From Arbacia lixula (taxonomy: Eukaryota; Echinodermata; Echinoidea; Arbacioida; Arbaciidae), in the NCBI GenBank assembly GCA_963669155.1, contig OZ022589.1, positions 14,958,272-15,022,271 of the forward strand: a stretch of 64,000 nucleotides of DNA. The letters run 5' to 3'. The first letter of the stretch is position 1, and every line of letters starts with the position of its first letter. Under the pieces are notes generated by a model. The model did not search any database. It was not told the origin of the DNA and saw only the letters and a list, made by a program, of their open reading frames with translations. The position numbers and the translations under genes are program-made. Shown here one piece after another: positions 1 through 11,429 of this stretch.

Positions 1-482
1 AACTCGACATGAATCAGGAGTTAACCCTAATGATAACGTGTTGAAAATCGCACTGTCATGGCTTCACGAACATTTTCAGGAAAAGTGAAACACCATCCAT
101 GTTTATGTTTGAAACGTATTTATCATAATTTACAATTATAATCATATTGTCCCTGTCAGCGCGCGATGCGGCATTGCTCCCATTGAACGCATGTACTGTG
201 GAGCGGACCCTAGCGGACCGCTGTCTCCGGTCTCTAGGCTAGGCTATAGGACATGTAGGATTTGGACGAACCTCCCAAAACAATCTCATAATTTTTAGCG
301 ATCGCTATAATTTCGATTAAAGTGAGTTTCCAGTTCTATTATTGGGAGGGAATGTATGATACAATATCTTTTTCCATTTTCCGTGGTTTTACAAAAAAAA
401 GTGTTCTTTGAAAGCGACACTCAGTCTTTAAAAAACGAGCTTGCATAACACAAACACTCAAATTCAAAATCTGTGGTATTTT
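1..482. other. Unassigned single-copy-like DNA
   Basis: No gene, repeat array or RNA is recognisable. The short open frames here lack codon structure and splice-site support. Confidence 0.6.
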
Positions 483-640
483 ACACACAAATACGCACAC
501 ACACGCATACACACAAACGCGCATCACACACAATCCCTCCCTCACACCCAATCTCTCCCTCACACCCATACACAGAACCACCCAAATACACACACAACTG
601 CACACAGTCATACATAACTTATACATACATCCATAACACA
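483..640. repeat. CA-rich low-complexity tract
   Basis: Interrupted CACACA and CATACA runs alternate with CCCTCACACC repeats. The open frames on both strands (Thr/His on plus, Cys/Val on minus) are artefacts of the dinucleotide repeat. Confidence 0.8.
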
Positions 641-1249
641 CCACCAACACTTTTTTTCCAATTATCTTTATTCTGATTCCATAATAATACAAATTAAATT
701 CATACAATCAGTTTAAATATATTAACACAAATTAAACAAAACAATCATGCAAATTATATATATATGCATTTGTAAGTACAAATTAATTACAATAAAATAG
801 CTGAAAATATTACATATAATTACTCAATTGTTACAATCATGTAACGATGTTTAATCAAATAAACTGAACGAATAGCTTCCGGAATCAAGTTTTAAATAAA
901 AAAGTCCACTAATTCCCCCACCTATAATACACCCCTTAAATTAGTCCTAACCATTCCTAACTCCCATCTGGACAGCCACCCCCCCCACCCCCTGACACCA
1001 ACCCCACCCCAACCGTATACATAACCGCTTAAACTACCCTCCCCTTAAATTCACTATATACCCCCCCCCAAAAAAAAAAAACCAAACAAACAAAAAACAA
1101 ACACTTACTTCTACATGTCTACCCCCTTCCTTTTAACCCTCCTACCTCAACCCCCCACCCTTCCCTTCCCCAACCTGCTCACGCTCACTTCTTTACTCCC
1201 GCGTTTACAACTGTCATAGTTAAAAAAAAAAAATATATATATAAAAAAA
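641..1249. other. A+T-rich then C/A-rich low-complexity DNA
   Basis: An A+T-rich stretch is followed by C-rich patches and a C9-A12 junction near 1062-1082. Nothing gene-like is seen. Confidence 0.6.
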
Positions 1250-1318
1250 TCACACACACAACACACACACGCACACACATCACCCACACACGCGCGCGCA
1301 CATACACACGCTCACACA
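1250..1318. repeat. (CA)n microsatellite, imperfect
   Basis: CACACA runs interrupted by CG steps, including a short CGCGCG segment. It is purely dinucleotide in character. Confidence 0.85.
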
Positions 1319-1886
1319 TTATCCACAAAATCACATAGGCGAACATAGTGCTAAAAATAACTACTCTCAGTTCAAAGTCGTGATTATGCTCTTTTTCCAT
1401 TGAGTAAACTTCTGTCGCGCAGCAATCTCGAGAAGGCATGGTCTTGGAATTTGCCAATACAAACATCGAACGATTGATAAATATGATACCACACGTGTTG
1501 CACAGATTAAATATTGCCCGGTCGATATGTCGTGTCGACACAAACATACTAGAGGAGACCGAGATAGTCTCCAGCGGGGGTTGGATTAATGGTGAACTTC
1601 AGTCGATGGCAAACATGCCCTTCCGTACTTGAACCTTGTAGCCAGCAACTTTTAGAACGGCGAGCTCTTAAAATAGAATCCACGACTCGATTACATTTCG
1701 GGAGATTAATATTTCAATAAACAGTGTGTATTGCACTGATTACACTGAGAGGAGGTTATTACCATGTAAATTGAAAACACTCCCATTTTGACAGATTAAT
1801 CCACCGTGTGCTGCGTCTACATTATCCGCAATTTGATTTATCATACGTAGAGAGGTTTTGGATAATGTAGCTGGCAGTAGTAACTG

Positions 1887-1888
<2 letters not shown>
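1319..1888. other. Unassigned DNA with short ORF 1438-1632 (+)
   Basis: A 64-codon plus-strand frame has mixed amino-acid composition, and a minus-strand frame overlaps it. I see no strong splice donor or acceptor and recognise no protein family, so chance is the simplest explanation. Confidence 0.4.
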
Positions 1889-1950
<62 letters not shown>

Positions 1951-2140
1951 TGTTTGGGAAAGAAAAAGTGTGCGAAAGGGTGAGAGGAAGGGAGAGAGAG
2001 AGAGGGAGTGGTTGAAAGAGGGGAAAAGATAGCAAGTTAGAAGGGGAATGAGAAAGAAAGGGTGTAAGAGAAAGAGAGGGAGAAAGGTAAAGGGACAGAT
2101 AGAGACAGAAAAGGAGAGGCAAGAAGAAGAAGTGTACTCT
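1889..2140. repeat. (GA)n microsatellite with degenerate purine flank
   Basis: About 59 bp of uninterrupted GA repeat (1890-1948) is followed by roughly 190 bp of imperfect GA/GGA purine sequence. The Ser/Leu-rich minus-strand frames are repeat translations. Confidence 0.95.
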
Positions 2141-2418
2141 TCAACGACATTCATATACATACAGACTTCACAATGCATGCTTACAATTGCATTTTTTCCC
2201 TCAACATTCTCACGAAGTTATTTTCGCAGACGCATTGATACAAAATATTACGACACATATCAAGTGATTGTCCCTGTATGCGGAACTGAACTGCGAAAAA
2301 TTTTCTGGTTGGCATTATATTGTATCTCCATATTTATTCTTCTCATTTGTCAGCGAGTATGGGAGACATCGGGGAAAATGTTCAGTTTATTATTCATGGG
2401 TATCCTACTGCGCCGGTC

Positions 2419-2520
2419 TTAACTCGTAGCGTGTCAGTAACGTTCCTCCTATACAGTATGTGATCCATGTGTGTGCGTATTACGTGTGGGAAAATCCCTC
2501 AATGACACATAAAGAGTTAA
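2419..2520 (+). mobile_element. Short TTAA-bounded inverted-repeat element, copy 1
   Basis: The segment begins TTAACTCGTAGCGTGTCA, and its other end reads TTAACTCTTTATGTGTCA on the opposite strand. The ends are therefore imperfect terminal inverted repeats that include TTAA. The interior carries a GTGTGTGCGTATTACGTGTG core shared with the copies near 22.9, 51.7, 53.2, 54.7 and 63.0 kb. TTAA target sites are typical of piggyBac-type elements, so a non-autonomous derivative is possible. At about 100 bp it has no coding capacity. Confidence 0.6.
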
Positions 2521-3780
2521 GTGAACTTGAATCCAACCTTGGATGGAACAAGGTTTACCATTAAGTTCTGAAGGGCTTTATTCCGCCTCGTTCGCACCAG
2601 TCAGTTTTAATCCCGTCGTCATGACAACTTTTCAAATACTCTCGGACAGATATGTTTGCACGCTGAATGCTTAATCAACAGTGAGCACGAATAGTTTAGA
2701 TCGCTACTGCGCTGTTCTTTTTTTTTTATGTCGTTTTGGTTTCGGATTGTTAAAAGCTAAGTGCTTTAAAGACATGGATATTATCAATGTTTGGTCAGAT
2801 AACGTTATTTTCTTATTCAGAAGTTATTTTTACAACCTGGTTCATCTGTAATCAAACCTGTAATTACACTGAAAGTATAACATGTATTTGTATTCAAAAG
2901 GGTTACAAATGTAACAAAACAGTTGTACTCTACGCGACTGGCGATTCTCGAAGTAAATGCAAACATCACTCTATATCTAGAACAAGTGCGTGAGTAAGGA
3001 GGGAAAACATAAAGAAAAGGAAACAGAATAATAGGAGACGAACAAAGCAAAGAATATTTTCTGGTGTTTTTTCCTTCCTTTTCATCTTACTGATATAAGT
3101 ATGACTGACAATGAAAAACAAGTCACAGTCACGTCCTGAAACGCCAACAAACTTGGAGTAAATGGGGCGTCGATAGCAGGAAATTCTAACCTCTTTATGT
3201 GATAAATGTATTATGTTGATTGTATTTCGACTGCCGACAGTTTAAACGCAAAATATGAGAAGGGGAAGAGGAAAAAATAGAAAGATAACCAGGAGTCTAA
3301 AAACGGAAAACATTCTCCTTTCCTCTTTTATTCTATTGATGTCTAAAATCATAAATAAAAAAAAAAAGATGGGGAAAAAAATCCCATTTTCAACACCTTA
3401 ACTTATCACTCCTCGTGTTCTTGTCATGGTATATGTCAATATAGAAATCCACCTTCAGGCAAAATCTATTGACGATGGGTTTAGTGCCCTTGTTTCTAAA
3501 GAGATTTCCCCCATGAGCGATAGACCTTTTTATGCTGATGAAAAGAAATACCTTTATTTGTGGGTTCCTAGGTATTTCATTGCGTCTATTTTTGTCACAA
3601 ATTACTATTGATCGTGGATTATTTGACTGCGAGTGAACGAAACAGATTTGTACTCGCCTGTCTACAAACAATGCCTTGTCGGGGATAGTAGAGGTCAATT
3701 TGATTTTGTTTGTTATTGCTTCATCAAATTCAAACAATGGCATATGGCCCTTATATTGTTAGTGTAGTTTTCCGAATCTG
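2521..3780. other. Unassigned intergenic or intronic DNA
   Basis: No repeat array or convincing exon. The frames at 2787-3050 and 3390-3743 overlap on both strands and lack splice context. Confidence 0.5.
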
Positions 3781-3950
3781 TTAAGGCCATCGCTGACGGC
3801 ACGATTTCCCCACGATTCTGCAGTCCATAAGCGCCCGCGACTGGAAAAGTGACGTCACTTACGTGTACAAATCCAATGACCGGGTCCTGCGATTCAAACA
3901 GTCGCAGAGTTGTACCGCTGATCGGATCGTGTCGTCTGCCATGGCTCTTA
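3781..3950 (+). mobile_element. TA-flanked MITE, copy 1
   Basis: About 170 bp with imperfect terminal inverted repeats. The left end reads TTAAGGCCATCGCTGACGGC, and the right end gives TTAAGAGCCATGGCAGACGA on the opposite strand. Both lead into a conserved CACGAT block. The interior holds GTGACGTCAC and a CAATGACCGGGTCCTGCGAT block also found in the copies at 40.7 and 45.2 kb. The arms are complementary over most of their length, so the element can fold back. A TA duplication at each end suggests a Tc1/mariner-type origin. It is non-coding. Confidence 0.7.
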
Positions 3951-4261
3951 AAGACACTGGCATTAAAATGTTGGGTTTAGACTGGGGATATATAGTGGCA
4001 TAAAAGTATGCGAAACAAAATATTAAAAGAAATTAAAAACATAATTGGGGGAGGGAGACTTCCAAACTGCAAACCACACAACCTAGCTATTCATGTAGCA
4101 CCATGTCTGAATAGAAACTGGGACAGAGATAAAGTACATTATATATGCTTGTGTGAAACTTATGATAAACACGTATTGATTTGAACGTGTTCATATTTCC
4201 ATTATATACTCATAAATATCTATATCCAGCTATTTCACGGACAAATCCATCTCACGTAGCG
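3951..4261. other. No recognisable feature
   Basis: A+T-rich sequence with no ORF, tandem repeat or recognised motif. Confidence 0.5.
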
Positions 4262-4447
4262 TTAAAGGAAAAGTCGCCCCTGGTCAGAGCCAAATTGCAT
4301 ATAATTTTCTTTGGGAATGGTAACTACCATGGCAACAGCCAATGAACTCTCGTGATTGCACCTGTTGCCATGGTAATTACTTGATGGTAAGTAACAATGA
4401 TTAAAAACATAATTGTATGCAACATGGTCCAGGAGTTCAATTCCATA
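4262..4447. repeat. Foldback repeat containing two CCATGG palindromes
   Basis: The halves are imperfect inverted complements: GTAACTACCATGGCAAC (4320-4336) faces GTTGCCATGGTAATTAC (4364-4380). Outside them, a CCTGG..CA..AAATTGCAT block near 4279-4300 is mirrored by ATGCAA..TGGTCCAGG near 4418-4435. It resembles a decayed MITE. The central arms match the RFX X-box pattern. Confidence 0.5.
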
Positions 4448-4974
4448 AAAACAGACGAAAGACAGACGAACAAAACTTTAATAATGAAATACATAATTTA
4501 TGTATATATTCTAAATATATACATATATATATTCTAAATATGTTGATAATCAGCACTGAATTCTGATTAATAACTTTTTTTTGGAAACTCCATTGGTTCA
4601 CGTGCTGTATTTAAGTCGTATGGATACGGATGCATGGGTGATCACAACATCATGTGTCTACTTGGATATACAGATCGAGGTTACCGAGTTAGAAGAAAAC
4701 ATGTCCTATAAAATAATGTCGCCATAAATGTGTTACAATACCAGCACTTCATATCATGACCTGGCCTTACATGAAGAGTCAAGGCAAGTAGTTCATTCCT
4801 GGGTTACAAGAGTAGCTCGCTTTCGTCTCACTGATCAAAATAGACACGACAGATGAGATTCGAAGTCATTTTCTCGCGTTTCTATTTCTGCGATGTAATT
4901 GCGTATTGGTAAAATTCTGTATGATAGAATTGCTATGTCACAATTTTAAACACAAAATCATCAATGAAAAATGT
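4448..4974. other. A+T-rich unassigned DNA
   Basis: Contains a short TATATAT/TTCTAAATAT duplication at about 4500-4545. Nothing gene-like is seen. Confidence 0.5.
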
Positions 4975-4980
4975 ATGTTC

Positions 4981-5012
<32 letters not shown>

Positions 5013-5120
5013 GTATGTGTATGTGTGTAATTGTTTGCAATGATTAGGCACGCAACACACACGTATATTTCTTCAACGGGTGGGGCTGGAGGGGAACACG
5101 GTGGGGTGGGGGGGGGGGGG
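4975..5120. repeat. (GT)n microsatellite and G13 run
   Basis: (GT)n with CG and AT interruptions spans 4981-5028. A run of 13 G lies at 5108-5120. Confidence 0.9.
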
Positions 5121-5204
5121 TGTAGATGAGTGCATTTTAATACACTGTATCAAACAACACAAGTGAACAAGAATTATGCGAAAAGAAAAGAAGGCGAATA
5201 ATAC

Positions 5205-5337
5205 CTCCAGCGCGCACTCCATCATCCGATGTATCTTAGCCATGTCATCCCCCTCTAGTCTAGTTCCCAGGATGTTTGGCATTTTTATTTCAAACTGTTC
5301 AATGAAGAGTCTGGCTGCATTCGTGATTTCCAGCTCC
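5205..5337 (-). CDS. Candidate internal exon B of an unidentified protein (partial)
   Basis: This is a minus-strand exon of 133 nt. It is preceded by a pyrimidine-rich acceptor (TTTCTCAGTCCAG) and followed by a GAG|GTATTA donor. Read in phase after exon A, it begins R-ELEITNAARLFIEQFEI and continues through LEGDDMAKIHRMMECALE. The mixed, helix-prone composition looks like real protein and unlike the repeat-derived frames around it. An alternative acceptor 5 nt upstream would not keep phase with exon A. The next exon would lie at lower coordinates, but I could not find it in this window. The protein family is not recognised. It could still be a chance open frame, but two phase-compatible exons with good splice sites make that less likely. 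Confidence 0.5.
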
Positions 5338-5661
5338 CTGGACTGAGAAATGAGAAGCATGATAAAATGACTAGTTTTACACCGAGTACTAAACCTTAGC
5401 TTTGTTAAAAATGTTGATATGTTTTGTATTGATTTATATATATCATTGTCGTTGTTATGTATTGTAATGTATGTATGTATGTATGTATGTATGTATGTAT
5501 GTATGTATGTATGTTTTATCCGTCAAGGCCCTCAGTAACAGCAGTTTTATAACTGAAGAGGCCATCCTGCTTAATTTTCTGGAAATAAATAGATAAAACA
5601 CATATCTTTTCAGTTTTGATTAAAAAAAAAACACCAACACAGACTGGAAGTTAGGCTTTAC
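5338..5661. other. Probable intron between exons A and B, with (ATGT)n
   Basis: If the two exons are real, this is a 324-bp minus-strand intron. It contains about 12 perfect copies of ATGT at 5467-5514. There is no other feature. Confidence 0.45.
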
Positions 5662-5804
5662 CTGTCATGTGGCTTTTTGAGAACCCTGGGGATGGAGATT
5701 CTACTGACAGGTCCCCGCTCATCACGAGTCCACCGGCCGGATGCGACGAGCCTGTCGGGAAACTCTCCCGGTGGCATGAGTAAGGGTTGCATCCTGACAC
5801 GCCA
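5662..5804 (-). CDS. Candidate internal exon A of an unidentified protein (partial)
   Basis: This is a minus-strand exon of 143 nt. It lies between a pyrimidine-rich acceptor (CGTTCATTTTCAG) and a near-consensus donor (ACAG|GTAAAG). In the frame that joins exon B it reads WRVRMQPLLMPPGEF, then PDRLVASGRWTRDERG, and ends in VLKKPHD plus two bases that complete an Arg codon in exon B. A second frame here is also open, but it hits a stop codon when joined to exon B. The local sequence is more GC-rich than its flanks, as expected for coding DNA. I recognise no domain. A preceding exon ending in phase 0 is required; a weak candidate lies near 7760-7900. Confidence 0.5.
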
Positions 5805-7269
5805 CTGAAAATGAACGTGGGAGTGATGAAAATCGCGAGCGGGAAGTCTATAAACATCCTCAAGTTCTTGACAAATTCATGTAATATTTTGTTCTTACGT
5901 ACATGTCCAGCATTGTACACGTGATGTAATGGTCCATGAGCTCCTTAACTCTTTACATGCCATATAATATATATATAAATATATATTTATATTATTTACC
6001 ATTACTGCACACGAATCTAATAAACAATATGTTTGTCTGGCGTATAAATTAAGTTAACGCGCCTGTCATATGTGTCGCTGCTGCGCATGCGCTTTGCGAG
6101 ATGATACAGTTTTGGAACCATAACGAACTTGTGACAAACGTGCGTTACTGTGTGTTTGATATCAGTGTCATTCTCTCATCACCCATCGGGCGCAGTGTGA
6201 AGTCTAACAGAGGAGAAGTTAATGTGTGAATGTACGTTCTTTACATATGATGTGCGTATCAATCAGATATGCATGATTACCACTTAATTACGTCTGAGAC
6301 CTACCACCCGCCTCACCATCTTTCAGATATATTCGGATTCGAACTTTTGCCATTTCTGATATCTTACGTCCACAGTCGCTAGGATTATTGATGCATAGCT
6401 AACGATTAATGTAATGAACTTAACCTTTAACGGTTTCTGATCATTTAAAATACATCATGCTTTATTTGACGACATTCTGAACTACATTCGCTACAATTCA
6501 TTTAATGATTTCTAGGTGAAAAAAAAGCAGTTCCTTCATGTCCTTGTCGCTGCATTTCACTGATAAAAAAGTGTTAGATACAAATAAACAGGATGATACC
6601 AAAGTGATGGAAGTGAATGAAACAGAAGTCATGACATATCAAAGCTGGAGACAAGATTATGATCACGTGCCACTGGCTAATCTTGAGGGGGCAGGAGACG
6701 TGAGTCAGCCCTCCTAATCTCGCCCTAATTCGTCTCGCCGTCATATAGTCATTACGCGAGATCCACTTTGGAATCACGTGACATGACTCCCTAGATAATT
6801 GCAATACAAGTGGTTAAAGGTAAGGGTGTAGTAGTGGTAAGTCATTCGGGACAAGAATGAATAATTCCCTTTGCTGCTGCATGGAAAGGGGAAGGCGTCC
6901 CACGATGCACCGCGCGGTGACATTCAGATATAACATTCATATCCACTTCCGACGCTAGTATACAAAACCGAAAGCGGACACGACTACAAACACTGTGTAA
7001 TTCTGCTGTCATTACGGGCCAAGCTCTCGCTCGATCTCGACGACGATATGATTGTAAGATGATTCTTACACACTTGATCACGAAATCAAACGAGAATGGG
7101 GTCCGTGGTCACGGCAGAACGATTCTGAAATGATCACGGTTCCCGTAATCGCTACCACGACACATTTAACCGTGTTACGCATGCGTTACAGGGGGCATGA
7201 GCTGAAACAGGAATTGGGTGGCATGTATGATACGTATATTACGTCTACCATCACCACAACACTTATGGT
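5805..7269. other. Unassigned DNA upstream of exon A
   Basis: Contains an AT palindrome at about 5966-5997 and a TTAACTCTTTACATGCCA half-site near 5945. The minus-strand frames at 6574-6804 and 6842-7081 have no splice or family support. Confidence 0.45.
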
Positions 7270-7365
7270 TTAACTCTTTATGCGACATTTGTGGCGTTTT
7301 TGTGCGCTGGGAATACACACCATCCCCATCGGGCAGGACGATGTGTCTGGTAGAGAAGGAGTTAA
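7270..7365. mobile_element. Short TTAA-bounded element, diverged copy 2
   Basis: The left end is TTAACTCTTTATGCGACA. The right end on the opposite strand is TTAACTCCTTCTCTACCA. It is 96 bp with TTAA at both boundaries. The interior is diverged, with only a GTGTGTAT-like trace of the family core. Confidence 0.5.
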
Positions 7366-7438
7366 GTCGCCAAGGCCCAAAGTAGGGGAAAGGGGAAACA
7401 GGATGTTACCTAGCGTTAGCTGGTTAGCTGCTGGCATC

Positions 7439-7640
7439 ATGGTCGAAAATTAGGGTAAACAACGTGAACAAGGGGCTCATCTCATTCGTAATATTTTTCA
7501 CGTCGTGCTTCAAATGACCTGAAGTGACCCCCTGCATTTCATGTCCGATGTCAAACGTGTGGGAATCTGACATAATGTTATAGTCTATCGGTTCCTGACA
7601 GCATGTGAAACGTGAATAACAATTGTTAGCTCGCATGCAC
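7439..7640. other. Moderate-GC segment with an open minus-strand frame and DR4-like site
   Basis: A 72-codon minus-strand frame follows a plausible acceptor (TGCTGTCAG) near 7603. It ends in a stop codon just before a possible donor (CTAG|GTAACA) near 7407, so it cannot be spliced directly to exon A. TGACCT-GAAG-TGACCC at 7515-7530 has the layout of a nuclear-receptor DR4 half-site pair. Chance is plausible for all of this. Confidence 0.25.
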
Positions 7641-7679
7641 ACGTAAAAAAAAAAAGAAAGAGAAAAGGCGTTTGGGGGT

Positions 7680-7695
7680 GGGGGGGGGGGGGGGG
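7680..7695. repeat. G16 homopolymer
   Basis: An uninterrupted run of 16 G that extends a GGGGGT repeat. Confidence 0.95.
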
Positions 7696-7726
7696 TGCTG
7701 GTCTCCCTTATATCTCCCTCGTCGTA

Positions 7727-7915
7727 CTACAAATGAACCTTAGTGACCCGCTCCAGTTTCTGTCCCGTCTCCTTCGGGGATGTTCGTCGGCGGAAAGAAG
7801 CCAAGAAGCCGGCAGAAGTCGTTAACCTCATTCGGGCTGTTTTCGCAGGAATTTGCACATGAATTTTGTTCCGTGTTGAACATGCCGAATGGTGTATGGC
7901 TGAGTATGAGTGCAT
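7727..7915 (-). other. Weak exon candidate upstream of exons A and B
   Basis: A GC-richer minus-strand frame contains PKETGQKLERVTK and then an AAG|GTTCAT junction that would be in phase 0 with exon A. The donor is poor and the acceptor uncertain. An alternative minus-strand frame and a plus-strand frame are also open. The end of this segment resembles 7500-7545, so a diverged duplication is another explanation. Confidence 0.2.
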
Positions 7916-7966
7916 ACTACCGACATGATGGGTGCATTTCCTTTAATTTGCGGCAGAGAGGGGAGC

Positions 7967-7979
7967 GGGGGGGGGGGGG
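7967..7979. repeat. G13 homopolymer
   Basis: An uninterrupted run of 13 G preceded by GAGGGGAGC. Confidence 0.95.
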
Positions 7980-8335
7980 TGGCATGTCGAGGTGGCGGTT
8001 TAAGTCAAGGAGGGGGACAGGCAAACACCCTACTTACAGTCGGTCGCAGACTACAGTAAATCAATATTGAAATATGCTGCTTTCAAAATATGCTGAAAAT
8101 ACGACAAATCTGACAAATTAATGTTTTGGGCCTAATTAAACAAGATGGCTTTGCGAATATTTGGCGGGGGTTTGTTATTTCTAATCATACTCGGGAAAAT
8201 AACATTTAATTTAAAAATGTTCCTGTGCTTTTGTGAGGCTAACGTACCGATGCAGTCATCAAGCACAAGCAAATAGAGTTGAAGCGAGATAAATAGAAAG
8301 ACATAGATAAACGCACCTATATACAGTATTATATT
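7980..8335. other. No recognisable feature
   Basis: Mixed sequence with no exon, repeat array or known element. Confidence 0.5.
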
Positions 8336-8353
8336 GAGAGAAGAGAGAGATAA

Positions 8354-8415
<62 letters not shown>

Positions 8416-8450
8416 AGCGAAAGAGAGAGAGAGAGAGAAAAAAAAAGAAT
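8336..8450. repeat. (GA)n/(GATA)n microsatellite ending in G11
   Basis: A short GATA stretch is followed by perfect GA at about 8364-8404, a G run at 8405-8415 and degenerate GA to about 8440. Confidence 0.95.
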
Positions 8451-9113
8451 CAGAATGAAAGAGGAGAGAAATGACAGGATTATAGAACGCAGAAATATCA
8501 TTATATCATTCACTGATATTGTGACTTTCAATAGACATATTTGCCTTTCAAGAACAAAAATGCCGCTCACGTATTGCAGTCTGCCGGCTAAATTGCAATA
8601 TCATTCCCCCACTGTCATCCATATGTAATCAGAGCCCTGGCTGGCGGAGCAAATAATTATGATTATATTCTTACCCACCAATGTCGACTTGACGGTCATT
8701 ACCGTGTGCATGTGCGTGTCTTTTGACCTGACTTGTAGATTATCTTACGACATCTGTCATGGCCGTGATGGTGGTTGTGAGTGGCGCATCTTGAAATGCC
8801 CCCTTCTCACACATCAAGGAATAACTTTTGTCAAGAACTTAAAAAAGATTTGTCAATGTTTGTAACCGTTTGTGAGAATTCATGAGGACCGAATTTAGTT
8901 GGTATATTGTTGCTAAGCTTTTCTTGTTGTCATGGTATGTGTTTTTAATTGTTGTGCCGTTGTTGTTGTGATGAGGCCACCCCACGCGCCAGAGACGTCA
9001 ACATGTATTTTATAGTTGATTTGATATTTATCGCAAAGATTATTGATGTGGAAACGGTATTGATATCGATCGTGACATCGTTTGTCATGTTCTCTCTTTC
9101 CACGCGATGTAAA
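8451..9113. other. No recognisable feature
   Basis: Mixed sequence. The small frames have no coding support. Confidence 0.5.
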
Positions 9114-9147
<34 letters not shown>

Positions 9148-9241
9148 AGAGAGAGACAGAGAGGGAGAGAGACAGAAAGAGAGACAGAGAGAGAGAGGGA
9201 CAGAGAGAGACAGAGAGAAAGAGAGAGAGATAGAGAGAGTC

Positions 9242-9280
<39 letters not shown>

Positions 9281-9320
9281 TAGATAGAGAGAGAGAGAGA
9301 TAGAGAGAAGGGGGGGGGGG
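9114..9320. repeat. Compound (GA)n/(GACA)n tract ending in G11
   Basis: About 195 bp of GA with CAGAGA and TAGA interruptions, then 11 G at 9310-9320. All open frames here (Glu/Arg on plus, Ser/Leu on minus) are repeat translations. Confidence 0.95.
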
Positions 9321-9785
9321 CGTGATGAAGGGAGAGGAGAAAGGCATTGATGAAGGAAGGAAGAGTAGAGAGATACAACCATGATGAAGCTAGCCATATC
9401 CCGTCTTTTGCCAGGCTAGGATTAACCGATTAGGCGACGAAGCATCTTGAAAATAATCACGAGGAGCAGGCGATCCCGCGCGATCCCACGTGTGCATAAT
9501 GATGTTGTGAATTCCACATTTCACGCACCATTATGTATGTGTGTGAGGAACCAGGCTATGCACATCATGCAAAATCGATAGTTCATTATTCCCGTCCTCC
9601 TCAGTCGCACTTTTGTCTTTGTCCGGGTGATTTTTGTGTGTTTCTGGAGGTCGGCTTTATCCTATCTATGCGCATCTTTCTCTTTCATAATGTTGGTCAC
9701 TCCATCATCTATTTGGGAACATCTTCATCACTGACCCCGTCCTTCTACTCCGTCAAAGAACTCATCATTCATTGTGACTTTCCTG
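9321..9785. other. No recognisable feature
   Basis: Mixed sequence between a purine and a pyrimidine tract, without a supported exon. Confidence 0.5.
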
Positions 9786-10070
9786 CCTGTCTTTGGTTCA
9801 TGTTCATTTTCCTTAAATTCCCTTTCCTTCTCCTCTCAATATCTTTATTTTTCTTCAATTGTTCATGTTTCTTCTTCATATCCTGCTAATCTCTTTCTTA
9901 TCATCTTCATTTTCCCCTCTCCTCATTCTCTTCCGTCTTTTCCTTCCTCTTTGCCTTTTCTTTCTTGTTTTTGTTTTCCGTTTAATCTCCCTTTCATTGT
10001 CTTCTTCTTTTTGTAAGTTCTTCCTTACCTTCGTCTTCTTTCCCTCTTCCCTTTAGCTGTTACTCCATAT
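9786..10070. repeat. T/C-rich polypyrimidine tract
   Basis: Predominantly T and C on the plus strand with no fixed period. The Phe/Ser/Leu-rich frames across it are compositional. Confidence 0.75.
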
Positions 10071-11340
10071 ATTGTTTTTTGTGTTGCCATTAACTTTGAC
10101 CTGTGGGAACATACGAGGACATTCTGAGCAATTTTAAGTCTGGTAATAGCTTTTGCTAGCTCTCCCTGAAGGCTACGACGACAGTAATCTACGTCCTAAA
10201 ACCCAATACTGTAACGGCTAATTGAAAATATCTCTTTTCAATAGCACTTAAGCATTAGATGCTCGTAAAACTAGGCCTTCGTTTAATTGGTACTTTAATT
10301 GGTACTTGGCATCGCGTCGCGTTCTGTATTTCACCATATGGTCACATGGTTAGGCTATGCTCGAGGGATAAATTCTCCCTTGTTCATTAGTTCATACTGC
10401 TGTAAATGTATGTGAAGATATCCAATCATCTTGCCATGTAGATAAAAATAAAGTATACCTCTATTCGCAATAATTCTGCTGGTCAATAATTGCTAAAAAT
10501 AGAAATTAATTAGTACCGCATCATCAAAAGTCATTAGGTATGACAAATCAATACAAGTCTTAAAATGACCGGACGCAACAACGTGGAGAGAGAACGGGGA
10601 TTTTTTAATGACCAAATGGACATGAATGAGAAGGATGACCTACACAGCTCTAATATTGTGAGTGAAGGTTTTACTAACCATTTTCTTCAATTTTCCGCGG
10701 AATTTACACAATTCTATTTTTAATAACTTAATAATTGAACCGGTCTCATAATTTATCAGGATGTCTACTCCAATTTCCGATGTGCCTCAGTCAGTCTAGC
10801 CTGTAACACATATCTTACTTATTCTGTCGTTCTATCATGTTCAAATACATGTTACAACACATCTCTTCAATACGGTTAAATGTCCACAATGATTGTGCAC
10901 GATATCAGGCATGACAATACTCAACTAAAGCGTTACACGGCATCAACCATTGACAAATGCTAATACAATTCATTCATTAACGTTACTTTACAATTTCTTT
11001 TAACTCCATGATGTGCACAAATATACAACGTAAATTATTTCGATGACATGTTACATCATTGACTGATTGCAGATTACCGTGCGCTTGACGTTTTTTTAAC
11101 ATTCAATTTCTTCCCTATCCAGTTGATATATTCAATATATATCATGACAGATACCTCTGCTAAATATAACACGGAGTGAAAACAATCCGATCGTGACTAG
11201 CATCTATTACACTTTCAATTACTCCTACTTGGCCTTAATTACAAATGATATATATTTCTGTATGCAGTGTTATCGATAATGATGATTTATGGGAAATCTC
11301 TCTCGAAGATCTCTCACTACGTTGCACAGCAACGGGCGTG
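10071..11340. other. A+T-rich unassigned DNA
   Basis: About 1.3 kb with no tandem repeat, MITE or exon that I can support. Confidence 0.5.
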
Positions 11341-11366
11341 GGTAGGTGTTCGTGTGTTTATGTGTA

Positions 11367-11397
<31 letters not shown>

Positions 11398-11429
11398 TTG
11401 TGTGTGCGCGCGTGGGAAGGGGGGGGGGG
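11341..11429. repeat. (GT)n microsatellite and G11 run
   Basis: GT repeats at about 11350-11410 pass through a short CGCGCG and end beside 11 G at 11419-11429. Confidence 0.9.

Noticed and set aside
5945-6060. Another TTAA-bounded element starting TTAACTCTTTACATGCCA
   Set aside because: I could not find a matching right end or the family core, so only a half-site is present.
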